From positions 62,001 to 126,000 of the forward strand of contig NZ_LGEN01000001.1 of the NCBI RefSeq assembly GCF_001507855.1: 64,000 bases of DNA. Reading direction: 5' to 3'. Shown one piece after another: positions 8,196-16,103 of the stretch. Under the pieces are notes generated by a model, which was not told the DNA's origin, did no database searches, and was given only the letters and a program-made list of their open reading frames with translations. Position 1 is the first letter of the stretch, and each line of letters begins with the position of its first letter. A program made the position numbers and the translations under genes. This DNA comes from Halomonas sp. 54_146. Lineage in GTDB: Bacteria > Pseudomonadota > Gammaproteobacteria > Pseudomonadales > Halomonadaceae.

Positions 8196-9278
8196 TTACT
8201 GAGCGTCGAGGTATGTTTGGGTGAAGCTTGGGTCAAAGCGCATCTGTACATTGCCCGCATCACCAAATACGCCGCTGGGGGTTTCGATGCCGACCACGCC
8301 GGCATTGGGTGCCATATCGCCAAGCAGGCCGTGGGTAAAGCTGAACTCGGCAACCCGCTCCATCGTTTCAAGCAGCTCGGGGCTTTCCATTAACGCGATG
8401 GCTTCTGCTGGGTCGGTGTATAGGTAGGTAGCTTCTAGCTGGGCGCGATAGCCTTCCAGATTGGTGCCTGCGGCGTCGGCCATAATGGTGAGTGCGTTTT
8501 CGTCGCCTGTTTCAATCAGCCCCATCACTTCGTACCAAGCGCCGACCAGGGCATGACCAAGCGCGGGGTTATCCGCCAGGGTCTGGGTATTGACGACCAT
8601 CAAATCGAGAATTTCGCCGGGAATTTCCGCTGAGGTATACATCACGTTGGCGTCGGGCATTTCAGCGATGGCGCTGAGCTGTGGGTTCCAGGCGGCCACG
8701 GCTTGCGTGGTGCTGCTAGAAAATAGGCCAACAATATCCGCATCGGAAGTGTTGACTGTTTCGATGTCGCGTTCGGTTAGGCCAACGCTTTCAAGGGCGC
8801 GCGCCAGAAAGTAGTGGGAGACACTGAATTGAACAAGATTGACCTGGCGGCCTGCGATATCCGCAAGATCATCGCTGCCTTTGAGCACGAGGCCGTCGTT
8901 ACCGTTGGAGTAGTCGTTGATGATCAGCGCGGTGGAATCGACGCCGCTCGCGGCAGGAATCGTCAAGGCGTCCATATTGGTCATGGCGCAGCCGTCAACG
9001 TTGCCCGAGGTGAACTGGTTAATCGACTCGACGTAGTCGTTGACCTGCACGACATCAATGCTGATGCCGTACTCGTCAGCCCATTTGTCGACGACCCCTT
9101 CAACGTCGGCGTAGGCCCAGGGCATCCAGCCGGCATAAATCGACCAGCAGACGCTGAATTCATCGCGTTCTTGTGCATGTGCTGGGGTGAGGCCAGCGCT
9201 CAGCGTGGTTGCCAGCAGTGCAGCAGAGAGCGGTGCAAGTAGCAGGTGTTGTGAGGGAGTGCGAGTAGAACGAGTCAT
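8196..9278 (-). CDS. ABC transporter periplasmic substrate-binding protein (guanidine/urea cluster)
   Basis: 360 aa. The N-terminus is a Sec signal peptide: basic MTRSTRTPSQH, a hydrophobic run, and probable cleavage after AHA (about residue 36). The mature part resembles NMT1/SsuA-type binding proteins (CWSIYAGWMPWAYADVEGVV, NVDGCAMTNMDALTIPA). The start at ATG 9278 is supported by GGAGG on the minus strand 6 nt upstream. It is the first gene after the guanidine-I riboswitch and so the most directly controlled gene of the operon. The ligand is inferred to be guanidine and was not tested by any residue argument. Confidence 0.93.
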   Translation of the reverse strand: MTRSTRTPSQHLLLAPLSAALLATTLSAGLTPAHAQERDEFSVCWSIYAGWMPWAYADVEGVVDKWADEYGISIDVVQVNDYVESINQFTSGNVDGCAMTNMDALTIPAASGVDSTALIINDYSNGNDGLVLKGSDDLADIAGRQVNLVQFSVSHYFLARALESVGLTERDIETVNTSDADIVGLFSSSTTQAVAAWNPQLSAIAEMPDANVMYTSAEIPGEILDLMVVNTQTLADNPALGHALVGAWYEVMGLIETGDENALTIMADAAGTNLEGYRAQLEATYLYTDPAEAIALMESPELLETMERVAEFSFTHGLLGDMAPNAGVVGIETPSGVFGDAGNVQMRFDPSFTQTYLDAQ

Positions 9279-9334
9279 GAGAGCCTCCAACGGCAAAGGA
9301 AAAACTCAGGGGCATCGGCGCTTTACAGTGCCTT

Positions 9335-9455
9335 GTCCTCCCGGGCTTTTATCCCGCCGTGTAACCTTGCGTGCTTGCAAGGTCGATTGCTCTCGGACCA
9401 GCCACAGCCATCAGGGCAATATCATTGATGGTGTCGGAACCCTAGCGATCTATTG
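9335..9455 (-). promoter_or_regulatory. Guanidine-I (ykkC) riboswitch
   Basis: Read on the minus strand, the conserved blocks come in the expected order: CTAGGGTTCCG (9445-9435), GGTCCGAGAG (9399-9390), and ACGGCGGGATAAAAGCCCGG (9360-9341) continuing into GAGG. These are hallmark ykkC blocks, and the downstream carboxylase and DUF1989 genes fit the guanidine-binding subtype rather than the ppGpp or PRPP subtypes. The binding-protein ATG is about 57 nt downstream of the aptamer. A U5 run sits at 9304-9300, but I could not draw a convincing terminator stem before it, so the expression platform is unresolved. Confidence 0.93.
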
Positions 9456-9481
9456 GAAACTCAATTGTGCGGCTGCAAAAG

Positions 9482-9531
9482 CGGCCAATACCCCGTGTAT
9501 TACGTTCTTATACAGAGCAATATATTGGCCG
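9482..9531. other. Inverted repeat upstream of the guanidine-I riboswitch
   Basis: CGGCCAATA (9482-9490) and its exact complement TATTGGCCG (9523-9531) are separated by 32 bp, in the region that must carry the operon promoter. It may be an operator or chance. The rest of the 9456-9726 gap shows no gene, apart from a degenerate AT-rich repeat at 9655-9726. Confidence 0.45.
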
Positions 9532-9654
9532 ATTAGGGAAAAGGTTCTAATTTTCAGTTGGTTATGTGTTTTAACGCCAAGAGATCGCGGCGCTAACGCT
9601 GTTGAATGCATTATCTTGGTGCGCAGGTTGCCTCGATGCACCGCGATGTAACGT

Positions 9655-9726
9655 TTGAGCTATTTGAACTGGGCTATTTACTTACGCTGAGCTATTTACG
9701 TTGAGCTATTGACGTATCTCGCTTAT
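9655..9726. repeat. Degenerate short tandem repeat after epmB
   Basis: About five imperfect copies of a 14-17 bp unit built around gagctatttac, ending at the epmB stop codon (9727). Confidence 0.6.
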
Positions 9727-10737
9727 TTACAGCGGCGTTTTGCTGGCCTTGCCGGGTATCTCTCTGACTAGCCGGGGCATTAAAAAACCCGGGAGGTGGT
9801 CGAGCAGCTGCTTCACCAGCGCTTGTGCAGCTTCGTCGGGAACATCAAAGTGGGCAGCGCCCTGCACAGGGTCAAATACATGTAAGTAGTAGGGCAGTAT
9901 GCCCGCTTCAAACAGCCGCTCGGAGAGAGCGGCCAGGGTTGGCACGCAGTCGTTAACGCCCTTGAGCAGCACGCTTTGGTTCAGCAGCGTCACACCTGCG
10001 TGTTTTAGGCGTGCGCAGGCATCCACCACGGGCTGGTCAATCTCGTTGGCATGGTTAATGTGCAGCACCATTACCGTTTGCAGGCGCGTTTTACCCAGCC
10101 AAGCAAGTAAGACGTCATCCACGCGGTCGGGAATTACCACGGGTAAACGGGTATGAATGCGCAGCCGTTTAAGGTGCGGAATGCTCTCTAGCTGTTCCAC
10201 CAGCCAGGCCAGCTGGCGGTCGCTGGCGGCCAGCGGGTCACCGCCGGAGAGAATCGCCTCGTGAATAGAGGTATCGCTGCGGATATAGTCCAGCGCTTCC
10301 TGCCACTGGGCGCGTGAAGGCGAGTTGTCGCTATAGGGAAAGTGGCGGCGAAAGCAGTAGCGGCAGTTAATGGCACAGCTGGGGCTGGCAATCAGCAGCA
10401 CCCGGTTGGCGTATTTATGAATCAGCCCTTTGGCGGGGCGATGTTCGGCTTCTTCCAGCGGGTCAACGACGTAACCATGCGGCGTGAGCGCTTCTTCGCC
10501 CAGCGGCATCACTTGGCGCAGCAGCGGGTCGTTTATGTCGGCATAGGCTATTCTGTTGAGATACGCCTCAGGCACGCACACTTCAAACAGCTTATGACCT
10601 AGTTGGGCACCTGCTAACCAATCGCTGCCTAGCCCCAGCCGTTCGCACAGTGCTTGCGGGTCGCGAATTGCCATAGAAAGCTGCTGTTGCCACGTAAGGT
10701 GTGTCTTCGGCGCGGCAATAATGATGTTCTCCTGCAA
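9727..10737 (-). CDS. epmB: EF-P lysine 2,3-aminomutase (EF-P beta-lysylation)
   Basis: 336 aa. This radical-SAM, PLP-dependent enzyme converts (S)-alpha-lysine to (R)-beta-lysine for transfer to EF-P. The cluster-binding cysteines are in CAINCRYCFRRHFPY (CxxxCxxC). PLYxxDPLLRQV-like and VDPLEEAEH segments match the family start. I choose a TTG start at 10737 because AAGGAG lies 7 nt upstream; GTG 10770 and ATG 10761 are in frame but lack a ribosome-binding site. It diverges from efp, its target, with epmA just beyond. Confidence 0.93.
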   Translation of the reverse strand: MQENIIIAAPKTHLTWQQQLSMAIRDPQALCERLGLGSDWLAGAQLGHKLFEVCVPEAYLNRIAYADINDPLLRQVMPLGEEALTPHGYVVDPLEEAEHRPAKGLIHKYANRVLLIASPSCAINCRYCFRRHFPYSDNSPSRAQWQEALDYIRSDTSIHEAILSGGDPLAASDRQLAWLVEQLESIPHLKRLRIHTRLPVVIPDRVDDVLLAWLGKTRLQTVMVLHINHANEIDQPVVDACARLKHAGVTLLNQSVLLKGVNDCVPTLAALSERLFEAGILPYYLHVFDPVQGAAHFDVPDEAAQALVKQLLDHLPGFLMPRLVREIPGKASKTPL

Positions 10738-10836
10738 AAAAGCTCTCCTTCGGGTTATCATGCGGCGCACTGATCACAAGCGTGAAGCTGCGGCTTCGCA
10801 GACCAAGTAGTTAAGAATAGGTAATTGAGAGGCGAT

Positions 10837-11403
10837 ATGGCGAACTATTCTACCAATGAATTCAAGGGCGGTTTGAAAGTAATGCTCGACGGCGATCCTT
10901 GCTCGATCGTTGAGAATGAGCTGGTCAAACCAGGCAAAGGCCAGGCGTTTAACCGCGTTAAACTGCGTAACCTGATGACTGGCCGCGTGGGTGAGAAGAC
11001 GTTCAAATCGGGCGATTCGCTGGAAGGCGCTGATGTCATGGATTTGGAGATGGAATATCTCTACACCGACGGTGATATGTGGCATTTCATGAAGACCGAC
11101 GGCTCCTTTGAGCAGTACGCGGTAGAAAAGAAAGCGTTGGGTGATACCGAGAAATGGCTCAAAGAGCAGGTGCCCTATACCATTACGCTGTGGAACGACA
11201 AGGCGATTTCTGTCACGCCGCCCAATTTTATTGAGCTGGAAGTGGTCGAAACCGACCCCGGCTTGAAAGGTGATACTGCCCAAGGCGGCTCTAAGCCTGC
11301 GACGCTCTCCTCCGGTGCTGTTGTTCGCGTACCGCTGTTTATCAACCAGGGTGAAGTGTTGAAAGTTGATACGCGCAGTGGCGAGTACGTTTCCCGCGCT
11401 TGA
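10837..11403 (+). CDS. efp: Elongation factor P
   Basis: 188 aa, full length, with three beta-barrel domains. It rescues ribosomes stalled at polyproline. The modified lysine is Lys34 in PGKGQAF, the same position as in E. coli, and both modification enzymes flank the gene. The start is ATG 10837 (MANYSTNEF), preceded by a purine-rich GAGAGG; an upstream in-frame TTG is not needed. Confidence 0.98.
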   Translation: MANYSTNEFKGGLKVMLDGDPCSIVENELVKPGKGQAFNRVKLRNLMTGRVGEKTFKSGDSLEGADVMDLEMEYLYTDGDMWHFMKTDGSFEQYAVEKKALGDTEKWLKEQVPYTITLWNDKAISVTPPNFIELEVVETDPGLKGDTAQGGSKPATLSSGAVVRVPLFINQGEVLKVDTRSGEYVSRA

Positions 11404-11428
11404 TGGCTGTTTCGCTATGGCGCAGATG

Positions 11429-11456
11429 ATGGCCACGCATGTTGCGTGGCCATTTT
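11429..11456 (+). terminator. Hairpin after efp
   Basis: Perfect 11-bp stem ATGGCCACGCA-tgt-TGCGTGGCCAT followed by only TTTC. It is probably a weak terminator or attenuator between efp and epmA. Confidence 0.65.
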
Positions 11457-11513
11457 CAGCTGAACCGGTTTGCACGAAAGCGTTTGTTAACGCGCTTGTT
11501 TAAGGAAGTAGCG

Positions 11514-12494
11514 ATGGCCATTGATTGGCAACCCTCAGCGTCTATTGAAACGCTGCGCGAGCGGGCGCGGTTAATGGCCTCCGTGCGCTCCTTTTTTGCC
11601 CAGCGCGACGTGCTGGAAGTAGAAACGCCGGTGCTGGGGCAAGGTGGCAGCACCGATGTGCATTTGGTGTCGCTACACACCTTGGCGCGCACGGGCAGGG
11701 GGCAACGTCGCCTGTGGCTGCAAACGTCTCCTGAGTTCCATATGAAGCGCCTGCTGGCGGCGGGTAGCGGGCCGATTTTTCAGCTGGCAAAAAGCTTTCG
11801 CGATGGTGAGATCGGCACCCGCCACAATATCGAGTTCACTATGTTGGAGTGGTATCGGCCGCAGTTTACGCTGGATAAACTGATTGACGAGACCGCTACC
11901 CTGGTGATGTCGCTATTGCCAAATTTCCCTGGCCCGCTGGTGCATTACCGCTACCGCGAGCTGTTTCATACGCATTTAGCAATCGACCCCTTTACCACAT
12001 CACTCGAAAAACTGCGTGCGATAGCCGCTGAGCGTGCGCAAATGTCTGCGCATACCTTGGCCGATGAAGGCCGCGATACCTGCTTAGACCTGCTAATGAG
12101 CGTGGTGATTGAGCCTCAGCTAGGTCAGCATGAGCTGAGCGTGGTGGTTGATTACCCCGCGAGCCAGGCGGCGCTTGCCCGAAGGCATCAGGATGCGGAT
12201 GGGCAGTGGGTGGCTTCCCGCTTTGAGCTGTATCTAAACGGCGTTGAGCTGGCCAACGGGTACGATGAGTTGACCGATGCCGCTGAACAGCGCGCCCGTT
12301 TTGCTGCAGATAACGCTGAGCGCCGCCGTTTAGGCTTGCCAGAAGTGGATGTAGATGAACGCTTGCTGGCCGCGCTTGAACACGGAATGCCCGAAGGTGC
12401 CGGTGTGGCGCTGGGGGTTGATCGTTTGATTCAGCTAGCGCTGGGCAAAGCACGCCTGGAAGACGTGCTTGCTTTTTCGATGTCTAACTGCTAG
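11514..12494 (+). CDS. epmA: EF-P--(R)-beta-lysine ligase (GenX/PoxA)
   Basis: 326 aa. This class II lysyl-tRNA synthetase paralogue lacks the anticodon-binding domain and attaches beta-lysine to Lys34 of EF-P. Motif 2 is visible as FRDGEIGTRHNIEFTMLEWY and motif 3 as GVALGVDRLIQLALG. ATG 11514 follows AAGGAAGTAGCG, which supports this start over longer frames. Its last codons begin an 18-bp tandem repeat that runs into convergent psd. Confidence 0.97.
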   Translation: MAIDWQPSASIETLRERARLMASVRSFFAQRDVLEVETPVLGQGGSTDVHLVSLHTLARTGRGQRRLWLQTSPEFHMKRLLAAGSGPIFQLAKSFRDGEIGTRHNIEFTMLEWYRPQFTLDKLIDETATLVMSLLPNFPGPLVHYRYRELFHTHLAIDPFTTSLEKLRAIAAERAQMSAHTLADEGRDTCLDLLMSVVIEPQLGQHELSVVVDYPASQAALARRHQDADGQWVASRFELYLNGVELANGYDELTDAAEQRARFAADNAERRRLGLPEVDVDERLLAALEHGMPEGAGVALGVDRLIQLALGKARLEDVLAFSMSNC

Positions 12495-12534
12495 TCACTG
12501 CCTAATGGCTAGTCAATGTCTAATAGCTAGAGAT
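12481..12534. repeat. 18-bp tandem repeat bridging epmA and psd stops
   Basis: Three imperfect 18-bp copies (12481-12498, 12499-12516, 12517-12534) of a unit beginning tgtctaa and containing gctag. The first copy contains the last codons and stop of epmA, the third the stop of convergent psd. Confidence 0.8.
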
Positions 12535-13362
12535 AGCACCTAGCGATTCTCCCATGCTGACCAATGTCGCAAGGGGGCGCTCTGTGAAATTGACCGGTTT
12601 GGCGAAGCACATCACCACCGTGGAGCCGAGCTTAAAACGCCCCATCTCCGCGCCTTTTTCTAACGTGATGGGTTGGCCAAACGGTATGCGCTGAGGGTGC
12701 CCGGAAAGCGGTGTTACCTGGCCTGACCAAACCGTTTCAATCGCCGCCACAATCATTGCGCCCACCAATACCATGGCCATGGGGCCGTGCTCGGTATCAA
12801 AAATACATACCAGGCGCTCATTGCGAGCAAACAGGCCGGGTACGTAAGTGGCGGTGGCTTGGTTTACCGAAAAGAGCCTGCCCGGTACGTAGATCATTTC
12901 CCGCAGCGTGCCGGTGACCGGCATATGCACTCGGTGGTAGTCCCGCGGGGAAAGGTAAACGGTGGCAAAGCTGCCGCCTAAGAATTCCTCTGCCAGCGCC
13001 GTATCGCCGCCCAGTAAGGTTTGCGCGGAGTAGGTGTGGCCTTTGGCCTGCACCAGTTGGCCGGCCTGCAAGCGACCGTATTGCGATAGTACGCCATCAG
13101 CAGGGCTTAAAATGCCGTCGCCCAGGGGGCGTGCATCGGCTTTGAGTGCCCGGGTGAAAAAGTCGTTGAACGTGGCGTAAGCAGTGGGGTTTGGCTCCAA
13201 CGCTTGGCTCATATCCACGTTAAAGCGTTTGATAAACGCTTTGATCAGCGTGTCCTTCACCCAGGGGTTATCGCACTGGGCGAGCTTGCCGATCAGGCGT
13301 GAAATCGCGTGGTGCGGCAGCGGGTATTGGAGTAGCGAAAAGGCTTTTTGGGAAACAATCAC
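12520..13362 (-). CDS. psd: Phosphatidylserine decarboxylase proenzyme
   Basis: 280 aa. It makes phosphatidylethanolamine from phosphatidylserine at the inner membrane. The self-cleavage site LGST is present, with Ser247 becoming the pyruvoyl group, which leaves a short alpha chain of about 34 residues. Conserved [10 protein letters not shown] and SPADGVLSQ segments are intact. The start appears to be a GTG at 13362 with no clear ribosome-binding site, so it could be slightly different. The gene lies directly after the rhodanese gene and converges with epmA. Confidence 0.96.
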   Translation of the reverse strand: MIVSQKAFSLLQYPLPHHAISRLIGKLAQCDNPWVKDTLIKAFIKRFNVDMSQALEPNPTAYATFNDFFTRALKADARPLGDGILSPADGVLSQYGRLQAGQLVQAKGHTYSAQTLLGGDTALAEEFLGGSFATVYLSPRDYHRVHMPVTGTLREMIYVPGRLFSVNQATATYVPGLFARNERLVCIFDTEHGPMAMVLVGAMIVAAIETVWSGQVTPLSGHPQRIPFGQPITLEKGAEMGRFKLGSTVVMCFAKPVNFTERPLATLVSMGESLGAISSY

Positions 13363-13365
13363 AGT

Positions 13366-13422
13366 AATGGGTTCGCTTTTCGATAATGGGTTCGCTTTTC
13401 GATAATAGGTTCACTTCTCGAT
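13366..13422. repeat. About 19-bp tandem repeat after the sulfurtransferase gene
   Basis: Three copies of a unit like taatgggttcgcttttcga. The copy nearest the gene contains the last codons and stop of the rhodanese gene (stop at 13411), so the array seems to have grown from the gene end towards psd. Confidence 0.85.
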
Positions 13423-14253
13423 CGGTGTATCGTCGCGGTTGCCCCATTCACTCCAGGAACCCGCGTAACCGCGTATATTAAAGCCCAGCGCCTTGCCGAC
13501 CAGCCAGGTAAAGCTGCTGCGGTGGTGGCTTTGGCAGTGAGTGGCAATTTCCATATCCGGCGTTAGGCCAAGAGCGCCCAGCTCGGTTATCAGTTCGGCG
13601 TAATCGCGAATGCGCAGTGCGCGGTTACGGTCCATGGCGTCTAGCCAGTCCATATTCACAGCGCCCGGTATATGGCCCAGATGCTGGTTGTTGCCTCTTA
13701 CGCCATCGTACTCATCTTTGGAGCGCGCATCCCAAACCGCGAACTGCCTGTCGCCCAGTTTTTCTTTGATTTCTTCACAGGTGATCAGGGTGTTGGGGTT
13801 AAGAGTCTCGGCATGATAATCGCTTGGCGTGAGGGCTGTAGGCTCAGTGCTCTCTGCAAAACCCGCATCGCGCCAAGCGTGAATGCCACCGTTTAAGTAA
13901 GAGTAGCGGGTGTGGCCAATCAGCTCTAGTGTCCACAGTAACCGCGCCGCCCAGCCGCCGCCTTCGTCGTCGTAAGCAACGACATGGGTGTCTCGGGTTA
14001 AGCCTAACGTGCTAAATAACCGTGATAGCGCCTCGACGCTGGGAACATCATTGGGCACTGGCCCGTCACCGCGCATCAAATAGCGAAAATCGAGAAAAAC
14101 AGCGCCGGGTACATGCCCTTGGCGATAACTGTCGCTATTTGCCGGCACATCGATAATCAGCAGCTGTGGGTCATCTAAGTGCTCTTGCAGCTGTTCGGGT
14201 TCAACGATCAGCGGCAGCAGGTTGGATTCCGACGATTGGCGCTCAATACTCAT
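13411..14253 (-). CDS. sseA: Thiosulfate/3-mercaptopyruvate sulfurtransferase, RhdA type
   Basis: 280 aa with two tandem rhodanese domains (about 15-135 and 165-275); only the second is catalytic. The active loop is CQSHHRS with Cys240, close to the CQTHHRS loop of Azotobacter vinelandii RhdA and unlike the CGSGVT loop of classical mercaptopyruvate enzymes. This favours thiosulfate or another persulfide donor as substrate. SseA is the usual automatic name; rhdA would fit the loop better. Confidence 0.9.
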   Translation of the reverse strand: MSIERQSSESNLLPLIVEPEQLQEHLDDPQLLIIDVPANSDSYRQGHVPGAVFLDFRYLMRGDGPVPNDVPSVEALSRLFSTLGLTRDTHVVAYDDEGGGWAARLLWTLELIGHTRYSYLNGGIHAWRDAGFAESTEPTALTPSDYHAETLNPNTLITCEEIKEKLGDRQFAVWDARSKDEYDGVRGNNQHLGHIPGAVNMDWLDAMDRNRALRIRDYAELITELGALGLTPDMEIATHCQSHHRSSFTWLVGKALGFNIRGYAGSWSEWGNRDDTPIEK

Positions 14254-14274
14254 GGGTCACTCCTTCCGTAAACG

Positions 14275-15294
14275 TTAGCTATCCAGGCTATCAAGAATGC
14301 GCCGATAGCTGGCAAAGCGTGCTGGGTGAATCTTGCCTGCCTCGACCGCTGCGAGTAAAGCGCAGCCTGGCTCATTGCGGTGGCGGCAGTCACGGAAGCG
14401 GCAGTGACCAATATAGTCGTGAAATTCAATAAAGCCGTCGGTGACTTCCTGCTCGTTAAGGTGCACCAAACCAAACTCGCGAATACCCGGTGAGTCGATC
14501 AGGTCGCCGTCGGCCACTTCAGCGCGGCTCATGGTGTAAAGGCGTGCTGTGGTAGTGGTGTGGGTGCCTTTGCGAGAGTCTTCCGAGAGCGCGCCAATGC
14601 GCAGGGTCTCGTCGGGGAGCAGTAGGTCAATCAGCGATGACTTGCCCACGCCGCTTTGGCCAACGAATACCGAAGTGCGCCCTTCCAGCTGGCTACGTAG
14701 CTCGTCTAGCCCGTTTTCGGTGGCGGTGGTGGTGCGCACCACGGGATAACCTAGCGCGCGATAGCGCTCTAATAGTTTACCCAGCTCGCCGCCATCTTCC
14801 GGCAGTAGGTCGGTTTTGTTGAGCACCAGCACTGGCGCAATGCCAGTGGCTTCAGCGGCCACCAGGTAGCGGTCGATGAGATTGGCGTGGGGCGCGGGTT
14901 CCACCGCAAACACAATCAGCAGCTGATCAATATTGGCGGCCACCGGTTTGAGCAGGCCGCGAGCATCTGGGCGTTTCAGCACGCTGTCGCGTTCTTCCCG
15001 GGCAACCACCACGCCAGAGCCTTCTTGCCCTGCGCGCCATATCACCCGATCGCCGGTCACCAAGCCATCCAGGTTGGCGCGTAAGTGGCAGCGCACCGGT
15101 TCATTGTTGCTGTTGCGCACCTCTAGCGTGCGCCCAAAGTGAGCAACGACGCGGCCCGGCTGTTCGGCACCGTATTCGCCGGCAGCGAGTTTTTCAGCGT
15201 CTTGCACGTCGCGCTTTTCAGCGCGCTGGGCACGTTCCGCCTGGACTTTCTCGACTCGCCATTGCTGCTGGCGACTTAATTTACGTTTGCTCAT
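14275..15294 (-). CDS. rsgA: Ribosome small subunit-dependent GTPase A
   Basis: 339 aa, a late 30S maturation GTPase. The N-terminal OB domain follows a basic tail (MSKRKLSRQQQWRVEKVQ). The GTPase domain is circularly permuted: NKTD precedes GQSGVGKSSL, then DSPGIREF. The C-terminal zinc site is CRFRDCRHRNEPGCAL. The order psd-rhodanese-rsgA facing orn is common in gammaproteobacteria. Confidence 0.98.
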   Translation of the reverse strand: MSKRKLSRQQQWRVEKVQAERAQRAEKRDVQDAEKLAAGEYGAEQPGRVVAHFGRTLEVRNSNNEPVRCHLRANLDGLVTGDRVIWRAGQEGSGVVVAREERDSVLKRPDARGLLKPVAANIDQLLIVFAVEPAPHANLIDRYLVAAEATGIAPVLVLNKTDLLPEDGGELGKLLERYRALGYPVVRTTTATENGLDELRSQLEGRTSVFVGQSGVGKSSLIDLLLPDETLRIGALSEDSRKGTHTTTTARLYTMSRAEVADGDLIDSPGIREFGLVHLNEQEVTDGFIEFHDYIGHCRFRDCRHRNEPGCALLAAVEAGKIHPARFASYRRILDSLDS

Positions 15295-15307
15295 GATTAC
15301 CCGATGC

Positions 15308-15346
15308 TAGGTACAATACTGGGAACAATAAACGCCATTGTACCTA
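15308..15346. other. Inverted repeat in the rsgA/orn divergent promoter region
   Basis: TAGGTACAAT (15308-15317) and exact complement ATTGTACCTA (15337-15346), 19 bp apart, between two divergent genes. Each arm holds TACAAT, a good -10 hexamer, on opposite strands, but clear -35 boxes are lacking. It could be paired promoters or an operator. Confidence 0.5.
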
Positions 15347-15447
15347 CCTAGTAGGTGAGCTGTCGTGTCTTGTATAGCTGCTTGACTCGCCTATTTGAGG
15401 CACACTTGCACCCTGATGATGGCCAATTTGCTAAAAGGATAACGGTA

Positions 15448-16053
15448 ATGAGTAATGAAGCGATGACTCCAGCCACGGGTTCAGCGGTGCCACGGGATGA
15501 CTTGCTGGTCTGGATTGACCTAGAAATGACCGGCCTAGACCCTAATAAAGAGCGCATTATTGAGGTGGCGACACTCATTACGGATGCGGATTTGAACGTG
15601 GTCGCGGAAGGGCCGGTGATTGCGGTGAAGCAGCCCGACAGCCTGCTGGCGCAGATGGATGAATGGAATCAGAAAACCCACGGCGAATCAGGCTTAGTCG
15701 CGCGGGTGAAAGCCAGCCAAGTAGACACGGCCGCAGCCGAGCAGCAAACCTTAGCGTTTCTGCAGCAGTATGTGGTGGCGGGTTCGTCGCCGATGTGTGG
15801 CAACAGTATTCATCAGGATCGACGTTTTTTAGAGCGTGAGATGCCTGCGCTGCTCGACTTTTTCCACTACCGCAACCTAGACGTTTCGACGCTGAAAGAG
15901 TTGGCGAAACGTTGGAACCCCGGCGCGTTGGCGGGCTTTAGCAAGCAAAACGTACACCTGGCGATGGACGATATTAAAGAGTCAATTGCTGAACTTGCTC
16001 ATTACCGCGCTACGTTTTTGTGCGTTGATCAAAGCAGCGACGAAGAAGAATAG
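15448..16053 (+). CDS. orn: Oligoribonuclease
   Basis: 201 aa, a DEDDh 3'-5' exoribonuclease that finishes degradation of 2-5 nt RNAs and of pGpG from cyclic-di-[13 protein letters not shown] gives the first acidic pair, and the remaining Exo motifs are present ([11 protein letters not shown], then [11 protein letters not shown]). ATG 15448 follows AAAAGGATAACGGTA. A slightly long N-terminus ([15 protein letters not shown]) precedes the core. Confidence 0.98.
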   Translation: MSNEAMTPATGSAVPRDDLLVWIDLEMTGLDPNKERIIEVATLITDADLNVVAEGPVIAVKQPDSLLAQMDEWNQKTHGESGLVARVKASQVDTAAAEQQTLAFLQQYVVAGSSPMCGNSIHQDRRFLEREMPALLDFFHYRNLDVSTLKELAKRWNPGALAGFSKQNVHLAMDDIKESIAELAHYRATFLCVDQSSDEEE

Positions 16054-16064
16054 CTCTTGAAAAG

Positions 16065-16103
16065 AGCCGTTAAGAACAGCCGTTAAGAAGAGCAGCGTTT
16101 AAG
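16065..16103. repeat. 13-bp tandem repeat bridging orn and queG stops
   Basis: Three copies (16065-16077, 16078-16090, 16091-16103) of agccgttaagaac with a few changes, filling the 45-bp gap between convergent orn and queG and including the queG stop. Confidence 0.75.

Noticed and set aside
9297-9335. Intrinsic terminator as guanidine-I expression platform
   Set aside because: A U5 run exists at 9304-9300 but only short imperfect stems (GGCAC/GCGCC) can be drawn before it.
9456-9545. Sigma-54 promoter for the guanidine operon
   Set aside because: The GG and GC elements found (TTGGCCGC...TTGC) have 8 rather than 10 bp between them, so the spacing does not fit.
10774-11475. Long open frame on the minus strand opposite efp (233 codons)
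   Set aside because: It is antisense to the well-conserved efp gene and its translation has no recognisable protein features.
15306-15320. Synthetic-looking promoter fragment (GCTAGGTACAAT)
   Set aside because: Resemblance to a laboratory promoter series is chance: no matching -35 is present and the rest is native inverted repeat.
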